A stretch of DNA of 18,798 nt from the NCBI GenBank assembly GCA_035720945.1, contig DASTNK010000183.1, positions 1 to 18,798 of the forward strand. The letters run 5' to 3'. Below are positions 5,832 through 14,075 of the stretch, in pieces (position 1 is the stretch's first letter; each line of letters begins with the position of its first letter). The notes beneath the pieces were generated by a model, which was not told where the DNA came from, ran no database searches, and saw only the letters and a program-made list of their open reading frames with translations. Both the position numbers and the translations under genes were made by a program. The stretch is from SCQX01 sp035720945 (GTDB lineage Bacteria > Pseudomonadota > Gammaproteobacteria > Burkholderiales > Burkholderiaceae_B).

Positions 5832-8375
5832 TCACCACTTATCCTGCCAGTATCTCGCCTGCGTCGACCGGGTGGTTTCCACGCGCAGGCCCGTGGACTC
5901 CGAACGCACTAAGACGGCCCCTTGTCGATCCGTGCGCCAGAACGTCGCACCGCTCGATTTCCAGCGCGCCTCCACTCCCTGATCGGGATGCCCGTATCGA
6001 TTCCATTTGCCGGCCTGAGCGATCACGTGCCGCGCCCGCATGGCCCGCACAAACGGCTCGCCGGACGAGTGGCGCGACCCATGGTGCGCGGCCATTACCA
6101 CGTCAACCCCCTGCACACCGGCATGCAACAACGCCGATTCCTGTGCAAGGCCCACATCGCTGGTGAGCAGCATCGAGTGATGCGCGCCCCGCACCATCAG
6201 CACACAGGCCCTATCGTTGCGCTTGACGCGCTTGCGGTCATGCGCGGCATGACCGCCTTTCGGTGGCCAGACGAACTGGAAATGGACACCGTCGATTTCC
6301 CAGGCACCACCCGCGACACACGCCGACATGGCGCCGGGCAGCGGCGGGAGATCGTCCGGCCGTCCGAGCAGACGGGCCTCACGACGCAGATACGCTGCCA
6401 GATCGAACGAACTGTACGATTGCATCACCGGCAGCGCCGAAAGCAGGCTGCGCGCACCACCCGCATGATCGATGTCGGCATGGGACACCACCAACGCATC
6501 GATGCGGCGCACGCCGGTGGCCCGCAAATACGGCAGAATCGTGCGGGCGCCCGAGTCCGAATCGGGTCCGGTGCGCAGACCGGTATCGAACACCAGCGCG
6601 TGACGGGCCGTCTGAACGACGACCGCGCCGGCTTGACCGACATCCAGCGCGGCCAGACGCCACTCCCCCTGGCCGGGCCGATCCGCACGCCACCATACGG
6701 CGGGGATCAGTAGCAGCCAGGCGATACGCCCGTCGCGGAAGCCCCACGACAGGATGGCGATCACCAGCCCCGCCGAAGCGGACACCAACACCCACAACGG
6801 GGGTGCGGCGGCGTCAAACGTGGCGACCGGGCTCCCGGCCAGCCACACCGTCGGCGCCATGACGCTTGCAAGCACGCCATGACCCAGCCACGCGAACGCT
6901 CCGGCCAGCCAATCCAAACCCGGCACCAGCGCGGCTGCGGCGGTCAGCAGGGACAGCGGCGTGACAAGCAATTCGACGGCGGGAATGGCATACGCGTTGA
7001 CCAGCGGCGAGATCACCGACACCTGATGAAAGACACCGGCCAGAATCGGTGTCAGCCCGGCCGTGATCGCCAGTTGCAAGCGCGTCGCCAACCCAACGGA
7101 TTGGCGGAAACGATCCCAGCGTGAAGGCGTCGAGCGGGTCATCGGATGTCCGCTCCAGCCGCCACTTGCCAACAATATGCCCACCGCGCCGAAGGACAGC
7201 CAAAAGCCACTGGCCAGCACCGCCCAGGGGTCGAGAGCGACCACGACGAACAGGACCAGACACAGCGCGCGCGACACACCAAGCGGGATTCTCGCGGCGC
7301 GGGCGCAAGCCAGCACCGCCAGCATGACGAAGGTGCGCCGGGCCGGCACACCCCAACCGGCCAGCAGGCAATACACCCACGCCACCAGCAACGCCGCCAT
7401 CGCGCCCGCCACCTGCGCGGGCACACGCTCGGCCAGCGCGCGTCCACCCAAACGCGTCAATGGCCAAAGACGCAACGCAAGGACGCCGCCCAGCGCGGCG
7501 ATCATGGTGATATGAGATCCGCTGATGGAAACCAGGTGCGTAATGCCGGTGACGTTAAAGATTGTCCAGTCGCCGCTCGGCACACTATCCTGGTCACCAA
7601 TCGCCAGGGCGAGCTGCACGGCACCATAGCGACGGCCCTCCAGATACGGCCGCATCGCCTTACGCACCACATGGCGGGCGCGCTCGGCCACTACCGGCAG
7701 GCTCGCCCATGGCTCGTCACGCAGATATCGCGGCGTCCCGCGCACGCTGCCCGTCGCACGGATCCCACGCGCGAACAGATGACCCTCGTAGTCGAAACCA
7801 TGGGGATTGCGCTCACCGTGTGGAACCTTCAGCGTGAGCGCCATGCGCCAGATCTGGCCAGGTATGAGATCGGGAAAGTCGGCCGGCCGGCTGTCGCCGC
7901 TGCCATAAGGCCCGCCCCATTTTCCCAACGACCACGACACCAGAATGCGCGAAGGCACACCCATGGGCCTGGAAGACAGGACCTCGGCCTCGAACTGTCG
8001 GCGGTCCGGGGAAAGTCTGGGCAGCGTGGCGATGCGCAGCACGACACGCGACACCTTGTTTTCATTATCAGGCGCCAGGCGGTCGTCCAGAAGGGCCTGG
8101 GCGCGCCAGACAGTCGAGGCGAACGCGATATATGCCACCCAAAGCACGAGCATGATGGTCGTCGCCACCCGGCAACGTGACGCGGCTCCGCCGGACAGCC
8201 GGATCGGAACCGACCAACCGTGGCGGCACAAGCACCGGGCGGCCATTGCGACGCACGACACAATGACCAGGGCAATGCCCGTCCACACCAGGGACACCCG
8301 CCCCGGAAGCACGGACAGGCTGTGCACGGCTCCCGAAGCCGCCACGGCTGTCAACAGGCAGAAACGTCCCCTCAC
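5832..8375 (-). CDS. comEC: ComEC/Rec2 DNA internalisation channel
   Basis: This 847-residue inner-membrane protein is expected to carry single-stranded DNA into the cytoplasm during natural transformation. N-terminal hydrophobic helices are followed by a soluble region of the DUF4131 type, the multi-helix competence domain (VSISGSHITMIAALGG segment onward) and a C-terminal metallo-beta-lactamase-like domain from about residue 574. That domain keeps DVGQAG (578-583), HADIDH (632-637), TSDVG (738-742) and HHGSRHSS (764-771), so the proposed nuclease site looks intact. Translation starts at a GTG with GGGGA nine bases upstream; the ATG frames just upstream are out of frame. It follows tatD by 171 bases and stops 298 bases before bkdA1. 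Presence of ComEC alone does not show that the organism is competent. Confidence 0.92.
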   Translation of the reverse strand: MRGRFCLLTAVAASGAVHSLSVLPGRVSLVWTGIALVIVSCVAMAARCLCRHGWSVPIRLSGGAASRCRVATTIMLVLWVAYIAFASTVWRAQALLDDRLAPDNENKVSRVVLRIATLPRLSPDRRQFEAEVLSSRPMGVPSRILVSWSLGKWGGPYGSGDSRPADFPDLIPGQIWRMALTLKVPHGERNPHGFDYEGHLFARGIRATGSVRGTPRYLRDEPWASLPVVAERARHVVRKAMRPYLEGRRYGAVQLALAIGDQDSVPSGDWTIFNVTGITHLVSISGSHITMIAALGGVLALRLWPLTRLGGRALAERVPAQVAGAMAALLVAWVYCLLAGWGVPARRTFVMLAVLACARAARIPLGVSRALCLVLFVVVALDPWAVLASGFWLSFGAVGILLASGGWSGHPMTRSTPSRWDRFRQSVGLATRLQLAITAGLTPILAGVFHQVSVISPLVNAYAIPAVELLVTPLSLLTAAAALVPGLDWLAGAFAWLGHGVLASVMAPTVWLAGSPVATFDAAAPPLWVLVSASAGLVIAILSWGFRDGRIAWLLLIPAVWWRADRPGQGEWRLAALDVGQAGAVVVQTARHALVFDTGLRTGPDSDSGARTILPYLRATGVRRIDALVVSHADIDHAGGARSLLSALPVMQSYSSFDLAAYLRREARLLGRPDDLPPLPGAMSACVAGGAWEIDGVHFQFVWPPKGGHAAHDRKRVKRNDRACVLMVRGAHHSMLLTSDVGLAQESALLHAGVQGVDVVMAAHHGSRHSSGEPFVRAMRARHVIAQAGKWNRYGHPDQGVEARWKSSGATFWRTDRQGAVLVRSESTGLRVETTRSTQARYWQDKW

Positions 8376-8546
8376 GTGCGATCATCCCCAAATGATCCAT
8401 GTTAGGGATGGGAGCCGCGCCTGGGCGGCGAGGTTTGATCAAAATGTCCCGTCGATTAATACGAACGCGACAGACAGTCCGAAGCCACAGAGGCATGCGG
8501 CAAGGCAGCCTGATCGTTAGAGGGGCCTGGATTCAGACATTCAAAA
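8376..8546 (-). promoter_or_regulatory. comEC leader with start-proximal hairpin and possible promoter
   Basis: This is the gap between tatD and comEC. On the minus strand GATCAT-TTGGGG-ATGATC (8380-8397) is a 6-bp inverted repeat, and the Shine-Dalgarno GGGGA begins in its loop, four bases from the GTG start after the hairpin. A possible weak promoter lies further upstream: TTCGGA, 16 bases, then TATTAA, around 8460. A TTTGATCAAA palindrome sits at 8434-8443. None of these is strong enough to prove an independent transcript; readthrough from lolC-lolD-tatD is equally likely. Confidence 0.3.
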
Positions 8547-9382
8547 TCAGCTTGGTCGCGCACCAGGCGCATCTTTCAGCCGGGGCAGCGCCCGCCGCGC
8601 ATTGCGCGCGGTCATATCGGCCAGAAACGCGCCGTCGACACCGCGCAATCTTGCCAGTTCCCGGCTTATGCCGGCCAGTTCGGCCGGCTCGTTGCGCACC
8701 CGCGCGGATGACGAGCCCGCGCCCAGCCACGCCGGCGCCAGATCCGGCGCATCGGTTTCCAGCACCAGGGCCTCCAGCGGCAATTGCTCGGCGAGCCGCC
8801 GTATTTGCCGTGCGCGCGGAAATGTCATCGCCCCGCCAAACCCCAGCGCGAAGCCGCGCTCGATGAATTGATGCGCCTGTTGAAAGCTGCCGTTGAACGC
8901 ATGCGCGATACCGCCGACCGTCTGGCATTGACGCAAATGCTTCAGCAGCACATCCTGCGAGCGTCGCACATGCAACAGCACAGGCAAACCGTAATGCGCC
9001 GCGAGCTCGAGCTGGACACGATAGAAATGTTCCTGCCGCGCCGCCATCTCCGGCGTCTTCAATTCCGCCACGAAGAAATCCAGGCCGATCTCGCCAATGG
9101 CGACGAAACGCGGGTCCGTGAGCGCGGCCTGTATGCAGCCTTCGAGATAAACCAGATCTTCATCCCGCGCGCGCGGCACGTACATGGGATGGATGCCCAA
9201 CGCATAGGCGCCGCCTGGAAATGACTGGGCCAACGCGGCCACCACGCCGAAATTGGCGTGCTCGACGGATGGGATCACGATCACGCCCACACCAGTCTGT
9301 TGCGCACGCGCGATGACCGCGTCGCGATCCGACGCGAATTCGCCCGCGTCCAGGTGGCAATGCGTGTCGATCAGCACGGGCG

Positions 9383-9386
<4 letters not shown>
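8547..9386 (-). CDS. tatD: TatD-family metal-dependent deoxyribonuclease
   Basis: This 279-residue TIM-barrel hydrolase belongs to the TatD/YcfH family of metal-dependent DNases in the amidohydrolase superfamily. All expected metal and catalytic ligands are visible: His9 and His11 in DTHCHLD, Glu99 in IGEIGLDF, His139 in LLHVRRS, His162 in AHAFNGS and Asp212 in ETDAPDLAP. The more usual HCFTG motif is HAFNG here, but the histidine is kept. Translation is taken to start at GTG 9386 in the GTGA overlap with the lolD stop, which implies coupling. Lying between lolD and comEC, it could act in DNA repair or DNA turnover; a role in Tat export is not expected despite the family name. TatD paralogues cannot be told apart here, so the symbol is a family symbol. 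Confidence 0.88.
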
Positions 9387-10082
<696 letters not shown>

Positions 10083-10090
<8 letters not shown>

Positions 10091-11357
10091 GGCGCAGCAC
10101 CTGTGCGGGCTGAAGTTTCGATGCGCGCCAGCTGGGATACAGCGTGGCCAGGAGAGAAAGGATCAAGGATGTGATCGCGATGGTCACGATGTCGGACACC
10201 TCGGGGCTGGAGGGCAGCTCACTGATGAAGTAGATTTGCTGGGAGATGAAATGCACGCCGAACAGATGTTCGAAGAACGGCACGATGGTTTCGATGTTGT
10301 AGGCGATCAGCGCGCCGAAAAACACCCCCAGCGCCGTCCCCATCACCCCAATGATCGCGCCCTGCACGAGGAATATGCGGGCGATTTCCTTCGGGCCGGC
10401 GCCCAGTGTGCGCAGAATGGCGATGTCGGAGCGCTTGTCCTTCACGGCCATCACCAGCGAAGACAGCAGGTTGAACGCCGCCACCGCCACGATCAATGCC
10501 AGGATCAGGAACATCATGCGTTTCTCTGTGCGCACCGCGGCAAACCAGGTCCGGTTGCTTTGGGTCCAGTCGCGGATCTCGACGAAATCCGGCACATACC
10601 GCCGCAGTTGGCGGGCGACTTCCGGCGCCTTCTGCATGTCGGCGATGCGCAGCCGCACGCCGCTCACGCCGCTGTCGCGGAACACGCGACCGATGTCCTC
10701 ATAGTTCGCGAAGGCCAGCGAGGCGTCGTATTCGTAATAGCCGGAAGAGAAAATCCCCGACACGGTGAACTGCCGCATGCGCGGCGCGAAGCCGGCGGGT
10801 GAGATCGAACCCTGCGGCGCCAGCACCAGCACAGTGTCACCCTTGCGCACACCCAACGACGCCGCCAGCTGGTTGCCCAGGATGATGGAATAACTGCCCG
10901 GCTTGAGGGAATCGATGCTGCCCGACACCATTTGTTTGCCCACGTCGGAAACGGACGTCTCAAGCGCCGGGTCGATGCCCCGGATCTGCGCACCCTGCAG
11001 CGACTGCCCGCGCACGACCATGGCCTGGGCGGCGACGAATGGCGCCTCGCCACGCACCTCGCTGTCCTTGCGGGCATCGGCCGCCAGCGCTTGCCAGTGT
11101 GTCAGCACCTGTTGCGGCGCCACGCCGGGCACGTACATTTCAATGTGCGGCAGCACCGACAGCATGCGGTCCCGGACCTGCACCTGGAAACCATTCATCA
11201 CCGACAGCACGATGATGAGCGCGGCCACACCCAGGGCGATGCCGGCCATCGAGCTCGCGGCGATGAACGACACGAAGCGATCGCCCCGGCTGCCCTTTTT
11301 CTTCCGCCGACGCGCCAGTCCGGCATACCGCGCCCCTATCCACAGTTCATACAGCAT
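10083..11357 (-). CDS. lolC: LolC/LolE-family lipoprotein-releasing permease
   Basis: This 424-residue inner-membrane permease forms the membrane part of the LolCDE-type machine. A short cytoplasmic N-terminus is followed by a helix at about 28-55, a large periplasmic domain at about 56-275, and helices at about 281-305, 326-354 and 389-411. The segment KRSDIAILRTLGAGPKEI between the second and third helices is the standard coupling region to LolD. The start MLYELWIGARY is the usual family N-terminus, with only a weak GGTGG ribosome site. Only one permease gene accompanies lolD here; neither flank encodes a second. It may work as a homodimer, as described for LolF, or a partner may be encoded elsewhere. 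LolC and LolE are hard to tell apart by eye. Confidence 0.92.
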
Positions 11358-11399
11358 GGTCGATCAGCCACCGTCTTTCGTTGACACTACAATGGAAAA
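11358..11399. promoter_or_regulatory. 42-base divergent intergenic region, lolC and rpfE-like
   Basis: Both directions must start from this short space or from inside the genes. On the plus strand TACAAT (11388-11393) is a good -10 box, one base from consensus. Transcription would begin at about 11400, the A of the rpfE-like start codon, suggesting a leaderless or nearly leaderless message. No good -35 lies 17 bases upstream (ATCAGC). A TTGACA at 11381-11386 is too close to that box to pair with it. No clear promoter for lolC is visible. Confidence 0.3.
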
Positions 11400-12347
11400 A
11401 TGCAAATCGTACTCCCTGGCGCACTGCCCGACCCCGGCGAGGCGCGCGAACTCGCCGCGCACCTGCCCAAAGCCGCCCCCACCTTGGCGTGCTGGTTGGG
11501 CCAAAGCCAGGCCCGGATCTTTTCAACCGATCCGGCTGGGGTACGCTGCACCCCCTACGAACAGTGGTTGCTTCACACGCGGGGGTTCACCCCACGCAAC
11601 GACCAACCGCTTTGCGCCGGTCTGGGTCCGATGCTGGCCAATGACGGCGCCCCGCCCGACGACGAGCCCATATGGCTGGCCGAACTCGTGCACATCGCGC
11701 CCTCGCGCGATGGCGCGGCATTGCTGCCCGCGCGCGACCTGGCCATCGAGCCAGAGCAGAGTGTAGCCTTGTTCGACGCCGCGCAGACCCTGCTGCCGGG
11801 TTCCGGCTTCGACATGCGGCGGCTGGGCGTCGAACATTGGCGCGTGCTGCCCGGCGATGCGGCCAGCCTGCCCATCGCCGCCAGCCCCACGCTCGTCAGC
11901 CTGACGTCGGTCAACGACTGGTGGCCACAAGACGCGGCCACCCGGCCCTGGCGCCGCCTGGTCAATGAATTGCAAATGCTCTGGTTCGATCACCCGGTCA
12001 ACCAGGAACGAACCCGGCTCGGCCTACCCGAGATCAACAGCCTATGGGTCTTTGGCGGCGCAAGCGCCAAACAGTTCCATTCCGGCAGGCCCGCGATCGA
12101 ATCGCGAACCTATCCGGACTTGTTGGAAGCACATACCCGACACGACTGGAGCAACTGGCTGGCGGCGCTGGGCGACCTGGAAGCCCGCGTCTTCGCCCCC
12201 CTGGCGAACCAGCGAACGACGCCCGACCTGGTCCTGACGGGACGCGATCGCTATGTCGAGCTGCGATCGAGCGCATTGGGCAAACTACGAAACTGGCTGC
12301 CGGGCGGCCGCGACACATGGAGAAACTGGTGGTCACCCCGACACTGA
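11400..12347 (+). CDS. RpfE-type conserved protein (phosphoglycerate mutase-like family)
   Basis: This 315-residue soluble protein has no signal peptide or membrane helix. Its most conserved block is at about 183-220, RPWRRLVNELQMLWFDHPVN followed by NSLWVFGG, the hallmark of the RpfE family. Database annotation often labels that family as related to cofactor-independent phosphoglycerate mutase. I see no clear metal-binding phosphomutase motifs, so catalytic activity is doubtful. In Xanthomonas the gene lies beside recJ and prfB in the rpf cluster, and here it overlaps recJ by 31 bases. Function is not established; the conserved link with recJ is the best clue. The ATG at 11400 has only GGA close upstream, and transcription may start at the start codon itself. 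Confidence 0.8.
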   Translation: MQIVLPGALPDPGEARELAAHLPKAAPTLACWLGQSQARIFSTDPAGVRCTPYEQWLLHTRGFTPRNDQPLCAGLGPMLANDGAPPDDEPIWLAELVHIAPSRDGAALLPARDLAIEPEQSVALFDAAQTLLPGSGFDMRRLGVEHWRVLPGDAASLPIAASPTLVSLTSVNDWWPQDAATRPWRRLVNELQMLWFDHPVNQERTRLGLPEINSLWVFGGASAKQFHSGRPAIESRTYPDLLEAHTRHDWSNWLAALGDLEARVFAPLANQRTTPDLVLTGRDRYVELRSSALGKLRNWLPGGRDTWRNWWSPRH

Positions 12348-14038
12348 CAGACCGACCGGCGCACGACGGCGCCGCGCGGGCGCTGGAATCCGCGGGCATA
12401 CACCCGCTCCTGGCACGGTTGTGGGCGGCCCGTGGCATCGCCGACGCCACGGAGACACGCCTGAGCTGGCCCGACCTGATCCCACCCGGCAGCCTCACGC
12501 ATTGCGCCCAGGCCGCCAGTCTGCTGGCCGATGCCATCGCCACGGGAAAACGCCTGTTGATCGTGGCCGACTACGACTGTGACGGCGCCACGGCTTGCGC
12601 GGTGGGCCTGCGTGGCTTGCGCGGCATGGGCGCCATGGTCGATTTCCTGGTCCCCAACCGCTTCGAAACCGGATACGGGCTCTCGCCCGCCGTGGTGGCG
12701 CTGGCGGTGCGGCACCCGGCCGGGCGACCCGACATCCTCATCACCGTTGACAACGGCATCGCCAGCGTCGACGGTGTCGACGCGGCGCGCCAGGCCGGCA
12801 TGGACGTGATCGTCACCGACCATCACCTGCCTGGCGAGCACCTTCCCCGCGCCCTGGCGATCGTCAACCCAAATCAACCCGGTTGCGGCTTCACATCGAA
12901 GAACCTGGCGGGAGTGGGCGTCATTTTCTACCTGATGCTCGCCTTGCGCGCAGAGCTTCGGCGGCGTGGCGTGTACGCACCGGACGGTGGGCCGCGCCTG
13001 GATCGTCTGGCCGACCTGGTCGCGCTGGGCACCGTCGCCGACGTGGTCCGTCTGGACGCCAACAACCGGCTCCTGGTCACCCAGGGCCTCGGCAAAATGC
13101 GCAACGGCCATATGCAGCCAGGCGTGCGCGCGCTGTTCGCCGTGGCGGGGCGCGAACCCCGCCAGGCCACTGCGTTCGATCTGGGTTTTGCCCTGGGGCC
13201 GCGCATCAACGCCGCTGGCCGCCTGTCGGACATGAGCCTGGGCATCAACTGCCTGACGACCGATGACGAGGGTCTGGCGCTGAAGCTGGCGCGCGAACTG
13301 GACACCATGAATCAAGAGCGGCGCGCCATCGAGTCGACGATGCGCGAAGAAGCACTCGCAGCCATGGAAGGCACGCAGCCCGAGGTCGGCGCATCGGTCT
13401 GCGTCTACCATCCGGACTGGCATCAGGGGGTGGTCGGCCTGGTTGCCTCCCGGCTCAAGGAAACCTACTGGCGCCCCACCCTGGCGTTCGCCCGCAGCGG
13501 CGAGGGCGAGTTGCGCGGCTCGGGCCGCTCCATCCCCGACATCCACCTACGGGACGCGCTGGACTTGGTCTCGAAGCGCCTGCCCGGCGCCATCCTGAAA
13601 TTCGGCGGCCATGCCATGGCGGCCGGCCTGACGCTCAGGGAAGAAGCCTACAGCGATTTCGTAGGCGGGTTCGATCGAGCCGTGCGGGATCTGAGCGGAC
13701 GCGCCTCGTTCGATCCGGTCGTCGAAACCGATGGGTCGCTGGAATCCGGCTACGCCAACGCCGAAGTCGCGGAACTGCTGCAACGCCAAGTGTGGGGGGC
13801 CGGCTTCCCCGCCCCCATATTCCGTGACACATTCCGCGTTGGCCGGCAGCGCCTGCTGAAGGACAAGCACCTGAAACTCACATTGGAACGTGGCCACCAG
13901 CATTTCGACGCCATCTGGTTCGGGCACGCCGAGATGCTGCCCGATCAGGTGGACGTCGCCTACCGGCTGGACCGCAATGAATGGAACGGCATCGTCAGCG
14001 CCCAATTGGTCATCGAGTACGCGCGCGGTGTTTCATGA
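12317..14038 (+). CDS. recJ: Single-stranded-DNA-specific 5'-3' exonuclease RecJ
   Basis: This 573-residue DHH-family exonuclease degrades single-stranded DNA from the 5' end in recombination, mismatch repair and base-excision repair. Metal-binding motifs are intact: DYDCDG at 85-90, Asp145 in ITVDNG and TDHH at 167-170. INAAGR and the DHHA1-domain GGHAMAAG (Gly430-Gly431-His432) follow, then a C-terminal OB-fold region. E. coli RecJ is 577 residues, so the ATG at 12317 gives a normal length. GTG 12329, four codons on, has GGAG at a better distance and may be the true start. The frame is open back to 12044, but that stretch lies wholly in the RpfE-type gene. Overlap with that gene suggests coupled translation. 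Confidence 0.95.
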   Translation: MEKLVVTPTLTDRPAHDGAARALESAGIHPLLARLWAARGIADATETRLSWPDLIPPGSLTHCAQAASLLADAIATGKRLLIVADYDCDGATACAVGLRGLRGMGAMVDFLVPNRFETGYGLSPAVVALAVRHPAGRPDILITVDNGIASVDGVDAARQAGMDVIVTDHHLPGEHLPRALAIVNPNQPGCGFTSKNLAGVGVIFYLMLALRAELRRRGVYAPDGGPRLDRLADLVALGTVADVVRLDANNRLLVTQGLGKMRNGHMQPGVRALFAVAGREPRQATAFDLGFALGPRINAAGRLSDMSLGINCLTTDDEGLALKLARELDTMNQERRAIESTMREEALAAMEGTQPEVGASVCVYHPDWHQGVVGLVASRLKETYWRPTLAFARSGEGELRGSGRSIPDIHLRDALDLVSKRLPGAILKFGGHAMAAGLTLREEAYSDFVGGFDRAVRDLSGRASFDPVVETDGSLESGYANAEVAELLQRQVWGAGFPAPIFRDTFRVGRQRLLKDKHLKLTLERGHQHFDAIWFGHAEMLPDQVDVAYRLDRNEWNGIVSAQLVIEYARGVS

Positions 14039-14075
14039 CAGGGCCGGCAAGCATGCCCGCGCGATGCGATTTCAG

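Noticed and set aside
8434..8443. TTTGATCAAA palindrome as an FNR/CRP site
   Set aside because: FNR and CRP sites need a spacer between half sites; this palindrome has none and is short enough to occur by chance.
11381..11386. TTGACA between lolC and the RpfE-type gene
   Set aside because: A perfect -35 hexamer by itself, but the base 17 positions on has AAATCG inside the coding region, and TACAAT is only one base away, so no proper pair forms.
14039..14075. Bidirectional terminator between recJ and the MscS-family gene
   Set aside because: Only 4-bp stems (GGGC/GCCC, GCAT/ATGC) and no T-run could be found in the 37-base convergent gap.
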